A stretch of DNA of 64,000 bases, taken from NCBI GenBank assembly GCA_000727475.1, contig KL647308.1, positions 744,001-808,000 on the forward strand, read 5' to 3'. A program made the position numbers and the translations under genes. Below, piece by piece: positions 1 through 14,400 of the stretch. The stretch is from Sarcocystis neurona (Eukaryota > Apicomplexa > Conoidasida > Eucoccidiorida > Sarcocystidae). The notes beneath the pieces were generated by a model. That model saw only the letters and a list, made by a program, of their open reading frames with translations, did no database searches and was not told the DNA's origin. The stretch's first letter is position 1. Each line of letters begins with the position of its first letter.

Positions 1-1769
1 ACGCACAGCAGCAGAGCGCGGCGACGGAGGGACACGGGCGGTCGCGTTGTTGCAATTGGGAAATCTCGGTTCACCAGGGGCAGTAGCAGCTTCCGAACAG
101 GGACACACGGGAAGCAGCAGCTGTACCTGAACGCACGAAGAGGTACAGATATATACACATACATAGATATATATACATGTGTAATATGTGATGGTGGGCA
201 CTCGTCCTCCCCACACGAATTTCCTCATTCCACGCAAGTTCACAGAGTAAGACTGAGAGAGGCTGGACTTCACACGCTGTGACCCAGCAGCAGGATAGGC
301 GGATCCCGACTTCAGAGATGTGAAATAAAGAAACGTGAGTCCCCGAGAAGACGAGAAGCCAAATTCGGTCGAGCAATAAAAACAGCAAAGGCGCGATTTG
401 AGGAACTTACCTGGTATAACATATGCAATGGCCCGCGCGTAGCTGCAGAGGTAGAAGCGCAGAATTATGAGACGAGCTCACCCATGAGCTGCATATATAT
501 ATGTATATACATATATTTGTATACATATATGCAGACACACACACACACAGAGACATACGTGCACATATATATATATAGAGAGAGAGAGGGACTGTTGCAC
601 TCGTAGAACACGCAAAGACATGCGACCTTGGGAAATTTACAGAAGCGAAGGATTCACGTGCGGACACCAGTGTGTATCTCCCTGTGCTATTCTATGAATC
701 ACCCGGGAAAAAAGTTTCCCGCAAGGCAGAACGGACGCTCCACTCCACTGCACAGCCGTTTGCATCCACCGCTTCCCTGGTACATGAGTGCTGCAATGTC
801 TCGCGCTGTTCCACCAGCTGGTGAGACACCACGCGGTTGCCTCGCCTGTCCACCTTCTTTTAGTAGCTGTGAAGATTTAATGTACAAGAAGAATGCAACG
901 GTATTCACCTGCGGAGTCTCTGAGGGAAATGTCGCTAATTGTTCTTGGCAGCAATGGATCAAACTCGCGACGGTAGTGCAGCAGAGCACCGTAGACCGTG
1001 AGTCGTGTTGTTTAGAATTTCTGTTCTGGTGGTGAGGGAGATTTTCCTTGAACGTGCGGAGGAAAGAAGCAGTTCTTGGCCTACCGAAGAATGACGTAGC
1101 TGCTGCTGCAACTTTACATGTACCTAGCGGTGTTCAACGCAGGGGAAGAGTGAGACAGCCGCATATGCCAATATGTATATATAGGGAGATAGATACGTAG
1201 GTAGCTGAGTTAGAGATCCACACACACTAATATGTATATTTGTATAAATAGATAAATGGATAGATAGCTTGATACGTAGATGGAGGGACATGGCGTCAGG
1301 GAAGGACTGGCACATACTTGACCAGCTAAAGTGAGGGAAAGGCAAAGCACCGCAATGTTTCTTCAAGACCGGCTTCAGAAAAGTTGAGAGTGGACACACA
1401 AGAGTGTCGAACATGTGTCGGCTAGCCAATTCAAGGCAGCCACTCTGAAACAGAACCAAGTATATGCGTGTATATATATATATATATATATATTTGTACG
1501 TACGCGTCCACCTGCATCTCCTTCTGTCTGCCTGCAACATACACGTAATCACATATATATATGTGGAATATATCCTATACATGCATATACATAGATGGGG
1601 ACCGCGCAGAGAAACATATCGGCGGACGAGGTGGACACGCAGGCACCTTCAGACAGAGAAGGCCTCAACGCGCGGACGCAGACCTGTTGTCGACTCGACA
1701 GAAGAGTGAGGCAGCCAGAGAAAATCGCAGCCACATTTGTCTCTCCGCTGTCTGCCTCTGTTGCTGCAG
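1..1769 (+). other. Intronic sequence upstream of the first visible dynein exon
   Basis: I find no stretch here that reads as dynein stalk or AAA4, so this is most simply the 3' part of a long intron. It ends with a TTGCTGCAG acceptor before a phase-0 exon. It contains TA/CA microsatellites near 480-580 and 1466-1494. An unseen upstream exon cannot be excluded. Confidence 0.6.
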
Positions 1770-4700
1770 GAAACGTGGAAAATAGATCTGACGCAGCGCC
1801 AGATCCCCTTCACGCCGACCGTGACACCACTCGAAGTGCTTGTCGATGAAGCCGACATCGCCCGCTGGAAAAACGACGGTCTTCCTGCAGATAAAACGTC
1901 AATAGAAAATGCGGCCATTGTCACCTCCTGTTCGAGGTACCTTCTTTCCGTCGAGGTTTCATATGTCCCCCACCTCGCATATGTGTGTGTGTATTCGTAC
2001 ATACGTGGGGAGAGAAAGACAAGGCAATAGACACACGTAGAAAGCGCCGGCGAACGGACGATGAAGAGAGCTTAAAAGGCTGTCGTATTCTTCATGTCCA
2101 TCTAAAGGAGAACTCGAGTGCAGGTCATCTTGTGTCCAAGAAAGAAACCGGGAGCCAGAGAGAGAAAAAGAAGGAAGGAGATAAATGCAGACTGGGACAG
2201 AAATTCTCATGGCAGAGAACTCGCGTCTGAAGAAAATTAGCGGGTGTCACCTGCTGTTAGTGCGACGCGTCGTCATCTTGCGCACAGGCCTACACGCTGG
2301 CCAGAGAGGCTTGAGTGTTTTCTGCGTACGCTCGCACATACACATGTCTGTACGCATAGGTCCTTTGAAGGAAGGCAATAATACGCCGGTAGATGTGGAC
2401 GTAGGTGCACGTTTTTGTCTAGATAGAAAACAAACAACCCTGTGACGCTAAGATGTGAACCACTTCAGACCAGGTTAATGGCAGTCCACTGCGAGATGGA
2501 AAAGAAGAACTACCACACAGAGAGAGATAGAAAATCTCTGCATGGAAAGATAGCTCACGCAGACACATTACTTGAACACTTGGGTCCTACACGCAAGTGT
2601 GGTGACGCTTGTTTTAACAAGACCTTCTCGTGGCCTCGCAGACGTATGTATGTACGCGTGTGTATACACATATACATATATATATATATATGGGGAGAGA
2701 GACAGGGAAATGCAAAAATCTGTCTTCTCTGTCTGATTGTACGCCCATAGCGAAGGCCCTGGAGTATAGAAATAGAGAGGTAGAAGAACAGCTACCACTA
2801 AGAAGGTAGGAACTTCCAAGCTTTTCTGCATACGTACGTGTGTACATGTACTTCACAAAAATGTACACATAGGTATACACAGAGATAGAGAGGTTGACAG
2901 AGAGAGAGAAAGGGATAGGCACACGGATGCACAGGGACAAGTTTGTGGATTGCGTTCTTTAAAATTTGAGTTTTCACGCGTGTGGTGGCGGCAGACATAT
3001 ATACACCTATATCGTATACGCACATGCAGTACAGTCTTTGAAGCGGGCATGCGCCTCTCGACCAGAGAGAGGAGGCCACGCCCGCCTGAACACCAGCCCC
3101 TTCTGCTGTCGCTGCAGGTTCTGCGCTGCTGCGACAATTCCCAACAATCTCCTTAACAAAGCCGTTTCTCGTTTTCGCCCCGCTCACTTCGCTGCTCGTG
3201 GTGCTGCCGCGTTTACTGCTGTCCTGCAGGTGGCCCTTGCTGATCGATCCCCAGCTTCAAGGAGTGAAGTGGATCAAGCAGAGGGCTCGCGACAATATCG
3301 TCACTGTCCAAATGACGCGAGACAAGTGGCTTCACAAGGTTCTAGAGGCAATGCACAACGGCGACTTCCTGCTCATCGAGGCCATCGGAGAGGAAGTGGA
3401 CACCATTCTCGATCCCCTGCTTGCAAGGGCTATAGTTAAAAAGGTACGGGGCGGCTGCGTCCTCCTCTTGTCTCCCTTGCGTCTGCTCGTGTGTGCATAT
3501 ATCAACACGTGTGCACACGTATGTATATATATATGTATAAATACACATACATACATATGCAGCCACTCGCAGGACTGTCTTTCTTCTTCCCTCTTATATT
3601 CTCCACCGTGGTGCAGTCGAAGCAACGTTGTGATGGCCTCATCTTCCATCGGGTGTCCCGCGGGAGGAATTGTCATTTACCTGCAACAGCAGCAAGTCCC
3701 TTCCTATTCGATTTGTCTCTCCCCGGAGGAAGGGGCCAGAAGCGCCTCGCTACTGTAGGCACTCCTCTTCAGAGGATAAACGAGCTCATGGGAGACGCTG
3801 CCTGCTAGCCAGTTCTGGAGACGGGACTCGCCTGAGTCTGCTGGAATGAAGTTGTGGAACTCTCCATCGTGTATTGTCGTCCCTTCGCCGCTGTCGCAAA
3901 ATTAGTGGTATAAGGTGCTTCTGGCCCCCGGAGGCCAATCGCAGTGTCGAGAAGCTGCCAGCATTCTTCCCTCCTCATGTGGGAGGGGCGTGACTCTTGA
4001 CGCAAACTTCGCCCGCGTTTTCCTTGCGTCTGCTTTCCAAGGTAGAACTCTCTGTGCCCCCGCTGGGAGTGCGTTGCCATTAGAAAGCGCGACCACTGGC
4101 ATGCGACCCCCTGTCTTTACTCCCGTTCTAGCAGACAGACCGCCGCTCACCTTCTTCCTAAGCCGGCCTCGAGTCGAGCAGCCCATAGCCCTTTATTTCA
4201 CTTCTTCGTCGTCGCCTTAACCGCAGCTAGCCGGTCCTCGTATTTGCGCTGCATGCATCTTCTTTTTCCACTTGCGACAGGACAGGGAACGTCCTCCGCG
4301 ACTATATGCTTAGACAGATGTATGCACCTGTACACATGCGTAAACACAGGTATGTACGGAGAAAGATCCATATATGTGTGTATATGCGGGCCTACTTGTT
4401 GACCCCCTCGCCGGTACCGCTCCCTCTCTGTACCTGTACTTCTGCAGCTCTTCCGTTGTCCTCTCCCATCCTGTTTCGTTTCTCCAGTTCCCCGTCTCTC
4501 TTCGACTGCTTCTCTCGCCCAGACGCTGCAGCCTCATGTTCTGCGGCTTCCTCTGCTTTTCTGCGCCTACAGTCTTTCTCTCCCTGTATATGTATATCTA
4601 TATGTATGGTCAAACAACACGCCAAGTTCCTCGAATTTGGACCTTTTGGCATGCGGTGGCATCTCGGACCTGACTCTTGGAGGGCCCAAGCGCAGCAGAA

Positions 4701-6295
4701 TGTTCCCGAGCTGCACTGGCGCGTCTCTAGCGCCTTATGTGCAGAATCTCTGCATACGCCCACCTGCCCCAGCGACTTTTTTGCAGGAATTGCACTGTTG
4801 CTACGCTGCTGTTATCCGTCTGTCTTCAACAAATCTTTCTTAAGATTCTCAATACCTCTATTTTGAAGGCTGTCTTCCCCGTCGCCTCTCAGCACGTGTT
4901 CGAATTGTGGAGGGATTCTACGACTATTCGCCTGTTTGTCGTTCATGAACTACAAGAAACCCATTCGTGTATCTCTCCACCAAGAGAGTGTCGTTGTGTA
5001 AGAGCGGGCGTCTTCTTCCCCGGGGTAGACATTCGAGCCGTGACACTCACATGCAACACCGGCTGCATAAACTTTCTCCTAAATCGCAGCCCTGCGCAGT
5101 GCTGCTGGCATCTCTGCGCTAGCTTGCTTCCCACGCGGCTCCGTCCCGGCAGGTAGCGACTCGCTGCAGGCGCTGCCTCGACGTGCATCTGCTGCGTGCT
5201 CGTGTGTCTCTCTGCAACAACGCGTCGTCAATCAAGTCTGCGGAGCCGTGGGCGCTCGGGGCAGAAGTTGGAAGGAACTGCCTTACAACGGCTTGGCAAA
5301 GTTGTGTGCATGCCCCCCGATACGCTCTAGCTGTTCCATCGGTGCTTCACGTATTTCTGCGGGTCGCGCGACGTGCTTCCTGCAGGGCCGCACGCCAACG
5401 ATAAGAATAGGAGGAGAAGACGTGGAGCTTATGCCCACTTTCTCCCTCATCTTGCAAACAAAGCTGGCGAATCCACACTACAAGCCAGAGATAGCAGCGC
5501 AGTGTACGATTGTCAACTTCACGGTGACCCCTGAGGGCCTCGAGGAGCAAATTCTGGCGCTAATCGTCAACGCCGAACAGCCGGAGTTGGAGAACACGAA
5601 GCGGGAGTTGGTTCACAAGCAAAACGAATTCAAAGTCACACTGGCGCAGTTGGAAGACGCCCTCCTCGTGCAGCTATCAAATGCGGATCCGACAACTATC
5701 CTGTCCAACACAGAACTCGTCGAAGGCCTGGAAAACACCAAGAGAACGGCTACCGAAATTCAGGAGCAGGTACAGCTCTCCAAGCACCAGTCAAACACAG
5801 GGGCATTGGCCACCGCAGCAAACGCAGTCTCCTACCGTGCAGGTCCGTACAAATACATGTATATATATATATATCTTTCTATCTCGAAGTGGGGAGAGAG
5901 ACATGTAGAAGGGGGGAAAAACCGAAAGAAAGTGGGAAACGGATGCAGGCACATGCTGTGGAGAAAGCAGCTTGGGCGCAGCTTCCACGTTGGCGAAAGA
6001 AGATGGGGTCGAGGACTCTCAACTCCACTGTTGACGAACTCACTGTAGTGGGTGGCAGTAAAACGAGGCTAGTAGCAGTGGCAGAGGCGGCACTAATGAG
6101 CAAACAACAGGAAGATAACACACCGCAGGTAAGCGGCGTAGGGAGGCGCAGCGAACTACTGCAATGCAGAAACATACCCTGACCCCCCTACACAGATGCA
6201 CACACTTGTGTGTAGACGTATGAATATACCCGTACACAGACGCGCACACATGTACATTACACATGTGTGTACGTGTATATCCTACGTGTGTGCAC

Positions 6296-6326
<31 letters not shown>

Positions 6327-9300
6327 CGGAGAGGGAGAGGACACGAGAGGTAGACAGAAAGAGAAAAATGTGTACACGTGTGGAGGCGCGCAGTTACGCG
6401 TTTGTATAGAGGCAAAGATGCGACAAGTACTACTTTTTCAGAGACGCAACCGCGGCAAGAATCCTAACCTTCTGTCTTTCGCACATGCGGAATGATAACT
6501 TTCCGCCGCTAGCAAAGAAGACAGGCTTCACCGTCCGCTGCAGCAGTTACAAGAGGGTGTCAACCACAATAGATACAGGTATGCACAGACTTGTAAAGGA
6601 ACGCCTCCACGTGTGTATAGCTTTCACGCTAGCCGCGCACACGTGCAGAGATCTTTCCACCTACGTATTTTCTAGATGAAGTACCTTAGGCCAGTTCCTA
6701 TGGGACAGCGTGTAACAGGGTGCGACCTTTTGGAGAAGGAAGCACAAGCTGGCCCCGTGCTGGCCGCTCTGCTCCCTCTGCTCTGTGCGGCGGCGTAATT
6801 TTTGCCCAACAAGCAAATACGCCCAGGAGCAGAGCGCGTGTGCCCACTCCAGTACTACTGTAGGAAATACGCGTGTGCCCCGGGGGACCATCACGACTGA
6901 AATCCTCACGTAGAACTCTTCACGCAAAGAGATATAGAAGGACGAAGGTATGCCTGTTTGTGCGGCACTGCGATCCTGCAGCTTCTGCACTACTCTATGA
7001 GGAGAGCTACACTCCTCTGGTCTGTCTCAAGCAAAAGAGCTGATACGTACCGCTGACTCTGCTGCGGCGGCTGTCTACAATATATTCGTAGAGGTGCAAA
7101 CGTGGATGTAGCTGTAGTATTATCATTACTGTAGCGAGGGTCCTGAGTATATTCAGTGGCATTGCTGCAGCGCCGCCGTCTCACCGCTGGAGACACACCG
7201 GCCCCTTGCAAGACAATCTGCAGAGACACGTGTCTCGCAGTGGTGGTTTTCACTCGGGATTGCAATGGCGCCGAAGCGCACCCCAGAATTGACCGTCAGC
7301 GATTTTGCTGCTGACATTAGTGTCGTTGCAAGCAGACATCCAGACGTGGAAATATGTGCTTGTGCTTGCACAGAAAACCGGAGATGTATATAACGCTTCA
7401 GGTATGTCTGTACGCGTGAAGAAGGTGCGCACATGAATAAACGCGTCGTTTCCTCCGCATGCTGTTGGTGCGCTGCAGGCCGTAGCAGCCAAGGAGACAG
7501 AGGCCAAAATCAACGAGAGCAGAGACACGTACAGAGGAGCTGCTTCCGAGTCCGCCATGCTGTACTTCTTGTTGACGCAGCTGTGGTACATCAACCCGAT
7601 GTATCAGTACTCTCTGGATTCCTTCGTCACCTTCCTGCACAAGGTATTACAGGTCCATTGTTGTTTTCTGCCTCTTCAACACCTAAAAAGAGGCACTCCA
7701 CAGTAGAAGACGGCGGCGCATGCTCAAACTTCTCTTCGCATCCACACCCCACATATGTGTGTATGTGTGTACGTGTGTGTATACATATACGTATATACGT
7801 GTATATGTATACATATATATATATATGTATATATACGTGCAGGTAGACCTGTTTACTTGTTGCATACGAGCCTCCCATTTGGGTAGTGCAGATTCACGGT
7901 TTGCTTTTTGAAGATGCGCGAGTCTGCTGGGGGTCCTCGCGTCTTTGTAGCCAAGTTTTTTTTCACGAAGCCTTCCAAACCTCTCACGACCTACTGCAGC
8001 ATCAGGGGGCGGTCCGGTGGTGACGGTTGCCGTAAGGAGGCTGATGAGGTGTGGCCGAGCGGTGGCCCCGTGTACGTCCATGCCGGGTAGCCACAGCCTT
8101 CCACATACTACACCTACTACTACCACTACGTTGCTACTACCGTATTCGTACTACTTCTACTATAGTCCTCATACAACTACTATAGCCGTACCACTACTCC
8201 TATGACTCGTACTACAGACTTACTAGTACTATCATTTCCACTGCACCTCTACTGCTACTCGTCCCACTAAAGCTACTATTCTAGTCCTACCATTGTACTA
8301 TAGTAGTAGTAGACCTACTACTACTACTACTGCTACTGCGAGGAGGACACCCCTACTGCTACTGCTACCTTGGTACCACTTGAACTTCTCTCCCCTGCAA
8401 CAAGTATTAATGCTGATTTCTCTCTGTAAAAGTGTCCTTCCTGAGATGCCGCAGTGTCTATTTGTCCCCCCACACTCCCTCCGCACGTCAACCAGTCTTG
8501 GAAGAACGTCAACAAACACGAACAAACCCTCGAGGAGGCCTGAAAGACTGCCTTGATTGCAGATATTGGGCATCAGTGTTTTCAGCTGTCGTTGTGAACA
8601 GTGTGTGGCCGCTCGTACGCACATACGCGTATACATAGATATATATATATATATATATATGTGCATATATGCGAAAGAAGCAGTTCGTGCTATTTCACTA
8701 TATCACGTAGTTCCTGTAGTTGTTATATACTGCTATCTCTAGTACCACTCGTGCCCTAGTAATACTAGCGCTGCTACTCCTGTACTCGTATTCGTGCTAC
8801 GCCTACGACTGTTTCTGTACGACTGTTTCTGTACGAGTGCTGCCACTACTACTACTCCTACGCCACTCCCTGCACCACTAATACAGCTGTTGTGCTCGAC
8901 TGTGCTGCTACACTTCTCCCATAGCACTATACTGCTGCTGTATTACTCTACAACCACTATACTAGTCTACTAATACTACTACTACTACTGCTATAATTCT
9001 ACTACTACAACTACTACAACCTCTGTATTGTTCCTCCTACTACTATATCAGTGCACTACTACTATATTGCTACTTCACTACAGCCATACACCCCACTTTT
9101 ATCCTACTGCTGCTACTAGTGTTCTTCCACTGCAGCTATTCGTCGTACTTCTCGATTAGTACTACGACTACTACTACTACTATGCCCCCACCCCCACCTG
9201 AACTCTCATTATTGTCGCTGCTGCCGCGTCACGTTTCTCGTTCAACGGCTCTCGAAAGCATCCGACAGAGTTGCGTACGCTCTGGCTGCCTCCAAGCCTC

Positions 9301-11402
9301 ATCCACACCATTACGCTGCTGCGAGGGGCCTTACTTTCACTTCTACCTTCCCGGTGGGACAACACTAGTGAGCAGTTCAGCAAGTTCTCGTCGCCTGCTA
9401 CTGTAAGGCAGCTCGTTCGTCAGGTCTTTTCGAGTCACCCACTCGCGCGACAAATGCCCGCTTGCCTGCCGTCGTCTACAGTTTGAAACACGCAGCGCGC
9501 TGCTGCCACTGCACACTAGCCTACCAGGAAGACTGCGTGAATCTCTGCGTCCTCCTGGAACGCGCTGTCTATGTCTCCTGAGACGCTGCGGACGTAGGGC
9601 TGCCAATGCAAACAACAGTGTCCTCCTGCTGCGTCGCCGAAATAGAGTCCTTTCTCACTTTCGTCAGTCAGACATGTGAAGAGTCATCAAAAAGCACCTT
9701 GTGTCCAGGGACACCTCGACTTGAGACGCACTCGCCAAAACGTTTACCAGCGGCATGCTGTGCGTTTACTTCTACTAGAAGAGACACATGCACAGGCGCA
9801 CACGTACATACACGTATGCACTGAGTAGCGACACACGTACCACACACACGTATAGATGTGTATCTATGCGTACGAATTGACAAAGCCCTTTCTTAATTAA
9901 TGTCTACAGCCGAGAGAATGCTGCACGCCCGAGTTCTTCTCGTGACCGCGTTGTCTTCCCCTTATGGTGTATTTTCTAAAAAGGAGAGGTGCACCTAACT
10001 CTGCGTATTTGCTTGTCCACATGGACAGATACTACCGCGTCGCTGCTCGTACACACTTTCTTTCACATCAAATTTTGTCGGCCTTTCTCTCGGATCTCTG
10101 CCCCTTTCGAAATCAAGAACGTCTGTTGGTGGCTGTCCAGGCACGTCTCCCTTTCCCGTCTGAGTCAGTCCAACGGAGACAGCTGAATGAAAATATATAT
10201 ATTTGTGTCGATGTATGTACGTGTGTACATACGTATACATTCAAGTGTATTGAAATGTGCATACAGACCTGTGTTCGTTTCTCTCGATCTTTACTTGCAG
10301 CCTCGAGAGAATCTCAGCGGTCCTTGTTCAAAATTTTGTTGACACCCAATCTCCTGTTAGCACCACTCACACACCCTCACCTTTGTGCACGCCTACGTGG
10401 CTCCCCGCGACTGCGCGCAACCACCACATGTAGAATTATTTTCCCCGCCCGCAGCGGTATGCACGTATGTGTGTACCTACAAGAACACTACAGTGCACAA
10501 GTCCACATATACGTATACGTGTGGCGGTGCTGCTTTGGCACGCGCATATCTAATGGGGGAGCACCCATAGAAGGGAATGCCAGTTTGGTGCCTGCACCTG
10601 TCCTGCAGGCGATTGAGAAGACCGAACCATGCGCAAGCTACGCAGAGCGCTGCGCTGCTTTGGTGACTTCGATACGGAAGACCGTATTCACTTGGGTGTC
10701 GCGTGGACTATTTGAGAGGCACAAGCTGACGTTCACTACGTTGATAACTTTCCGGCTGCTGCAGCGGGGGGTGTTGAACGACGTCTACGACCCCGAGTAC
10801 TTCAACTTCTTACTGCGAGGACCTGTCAAGCAAACGACAGAGAACCCGCTGGCCGACTGGCTCCCTAGCTCGGCGTGGCACGCGGTGCAGAAACTTATCG
10901 AACTACCCGGCTTCGAAAACTTCGCGGTTAACATGGAGAGAGACGCCCCCTCTCGGTTCAAGGAGTGGTTCCAGGAACTTCATCCAGAGGCTGTGAAATT
11001 GCCCCTGGACTGGAAACGACTCGACTCCCAACCGTTTAAGAAGCTACTGGTAGGCGAGTCTCTCGACCGAAGCAGTTCGACTCACCGCTGCGCCGCCGAA
11101 GGCCGGCAGCACATGCAAGCGACACGTACCGTGGACGATGCACACGCCGCAGCAGTCACGTGCAGCAGCAGCACCATTGACGGGGACGCATCGCCGCAGA
11201 TATCCAGACAAGGAGGCGCAGCACAGCGAACAACGCCCCAGGAGGAATACAAGATGAACCTGGGGGGGCACTGATGCAGAAACGTAGGAAACAGCGACAG
11301 CCAACAGACACGACACAGGGGTATATGATAGACGCAAGCGTACCCGCATCCATCTGTCTATCTATCTATCTGTCTGTATATATATATATATATATCTACG
11401 TA

Positions 11403-11440
<38 letters not shown>

Positions 11441-14400
11441 CACAACTATATTAATTCGTGTCGGTGTCCTTGTATGTATTGCATGTGTAAGCAACTCTGT
11501 AGATGCATACATACACTTACATGTATGTAGACGCGTATGTGTTTGCTGGAAGTATGCATTGACACGTATATGTGAAGGTACCTATAAAGTGCGTGAGCAG
11601 TGGTACACAAATATGCATGTGCGCGTGGAAGTCCGGTAAATCCGACACCTCTCCTCGTCTCCTGCGACACTTGCTTGGACACGTGTTTTTTTACTTCTCC
11701 AAACTTCGCGTTAGGTCCCCTGCTGCCGTCTGTGCCTGAAAGCCGCATAATTGCATTTCTCTCTTCTCTCGTAAGTGCAGCAGCAGACTCCCAAGTGGCT
11801 GACTCTTCCTGCGGTGCACTGTCTGTAGCAGCAGCGGCACTAACACTGTCTCTTTGTTTAGGTTCTTGCTGCACGGCTTTCGCCGCAGCAGCAGCTGGCC
11901 CTTGGCTTCTCGAGACAAGGTGCGTGGGTGCATGTCTAGCAGCAGCGCCGCCAAGTGCCTCCCCTCCTGCAGGTTGTGTTGCCTCCGTCTCTGCCGTTGC
12001 TGCTGAAGCTGTCTTTCCTAGCTGTTATATGCCTCCATCTTCGACGGCGCCTCATCGAGGTCGGCGCTCTGTGCCTCTCTGTTTGTGTGTCTGTGTGAAT
12101 GCTGCAGGTGCTGCGTTGCCTGCGTCCTGATCGCATGACCACTGCCATCGCCGAGTACATTCGTTGCATTCTGCCAAATGGGTCGGACTTCATTGACGGC
12201 GACGCGGCCCTTTCCTTTAAGGACATTCTGGATTCCTCCTTCAAAGACTCGTCCAACGCTACTCCCGTGCTCTTCATTCTCTCGCCGGGTGCAGATCCCG
12301 TTAAAGAAGTTGAGTCCATGGGCAGGAAACTTGGCTACACCGCCAACTTCAATTTCCACAACCTTGCCATGGGCCAGGTATCGTGCACGTCTTTCTGTCT
12401 CCCTTTTTCCGCATATGTGCACCCGCAAGCGTAGACGCGAAGGCAGAAAAGTACACTTCTAAAGTGAATCCGGGTCTAAATTTTCTACGTGTGCAGCAGC
12501 TGGCATGTATTCCTGAGGAACGCTCCTCTTCCTCTTCCCTCTCTTCGCGTTGTGACCTGTTCCCAGGATACATTGCAATGGAAGGTCTTCCCATTTTCCA
12601 TGAGCAGAGTGCTGTGTGCGGAGGCTCGCTTCTCCAATCCGTGCGTAGACGTTGGATTTGATATATATATATATATATGTGTAATTCTACACACCTACGG
12701 CACGGATAGCTCCATCAGATACTTCTTAATATCCACATATATATACATATATATGTACATACTTCGACACATTGCAGAAGATCTGGGAAAGGTCTTCCAA
12801 CACAGAAAACACGGACGGCAGTCACCACGGATCTCGTTTCCGCTGCTGCACAGATGTTTAATGCTGACGCAAGAGAGGGAGATATCAACGCGTAGAAACT
12901 TTTTCTCCTCGTCTTTGCAGTTTGGCGAGGGCGTTCTCCGCGACGACTTGTGTCATTTGTGTCTTTGATAGGGACAGACCGTCCCTGTCCCTGAGAAAAG
13001 TCCTTTGAAAGGCGTTCTACGAGTTTTTTCTTTTCTCCAGTGCTCTGGTCCTTTCTCTAGAGAGAAAAGGAACAGGTGTCGACTGTGCCTTTGCTCACAT
13101 TTGCCGGGAAGTACCGGTGTCTTCAGCACCGGCGTGTTACACGCCTGTTCCGCGTCCTCGGAACGTTGTTGTGGCCACAAGAGAGAGGCGTTCACCAACA
13201 ACGTTGCACCACATGCACCACAAGTAGCAGTAGTAGTACTCGTGGTGGTAGTAGTGGTAGTAGTAGTAGTGGGAGTGGTCGAACTACTAACAAAGCAGCA
13301 GTGCTCGTAGCAGTTCTAGATGTGGTGCTTGTCGTATTCATACCAGCAATATCAAGGATAGTAAAAGGGGTTGTAATATTAGTTCTCCCGGCACTAGCAG
13401 TAGAGTACCAGTAGGAGTTGAATAGTAGTTGTTGTAAGTGCTGTGATATCAGTAGCGCACGAGCAACGGCGGCCCAATAAAAGCAGGAGCAGTGGTAGTA
13501 ATTGTTGTAAGAGTAGCGACGCAAGGAGCAGTCTTATTTGGCTTCGTTTAACTACCTGCACGTCTCTTAACAATGACGACCCTAACAGAGAAAGCACTCA
13601 CAACAGGAATTCTGAAGAATAGTTGACAGCGGTCTCGGCGGCGTTTTAAGCTTTTCCTCTCACCCCTGCCTGCGCGCGACTCCTGTTCTTCCGCTGTCTC
13701 TTCATGCGCGGGCTCGTGCTTCAGGGCCAAGACGTGGTGGCGATGCAGAAGCTGGACCTTGGACAGAAGGAAGGGCACTGGGTGATGCTGCAGAACATCC
13801 ACCTGATGCCTCGGTGGACGCTCGAGTTGGAGAAGAAGCTCGACACATTTGCAGCAGAAGGTTCTCACCCCAACTTCCGCTGCTTCCTCTCCTCCGACCC
13901 CTGCGACTACATCCCCATCAGCATCTTGGAAAGGTCCATCAAACTGATCAACGAGCCGCCCCAGGGCCTCAAGGCCAACTTCAAGCGCGCGTTCGCCTTC
14001 TTCTCCAGAGACGACTTTGACGAGAAAGACCAGAGGGTAAGCAGCACCCAGTCCCGCGGAAACGCCTGCTGCGCAGATCACACAAAGAACGCGTTGGGAG
14101 TCCTAACGGCGCTGAGCAGGCACAGCCCCGCGTCTATACGGTTATATCCTCATACAGTGACACACGCACCTACGGAACATACTGGGAAATATGTACACAA
14201 ACTCAAGTCATGTACACACATATATATATATATACATGTGTGCACGTGTGAGGACCGCCTAGGCGATAGTAGTGCATACACGGGTGGGTCGTGAAGAGTA
14301 ACTCCTACCCTGCGGTGACGTCGAGGATGGTCGAGACTTCTTCCCTCCAACAGAGTCGCTGCCGCTTGCGGAGAACAGACCATGTACGGCACGCATGAGT

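Noticed and set aside
5770..5842. Extension of the dynein exon beyond 5769 to a donor at 5843
   Set aside because: That reading leaves phase 1, while the next dynein exon at 7479 needs phase 0. Ending at GAGCAG|GTACAG restores the frame (EIQEQ then AVAAKETEAKINE).
8041..8095. tRNA-like stretch (GTGGCCGAGCGGT, similar to a Ser/Leu tRNA D-arm)
   Set aside because: No matching acceptor stem, anticodon arm or GGTTCGA-type T-arm follows within tRNA length.
9964..11274. 436-codon plus-strand open frame as a single gene
   Set aside because: Only 10609-11049 is dynein-like. The left part reads through microsatellite intron sequence up to a clear CCTGCAG acceptor, and the right part runs past a GTAGGC donor.
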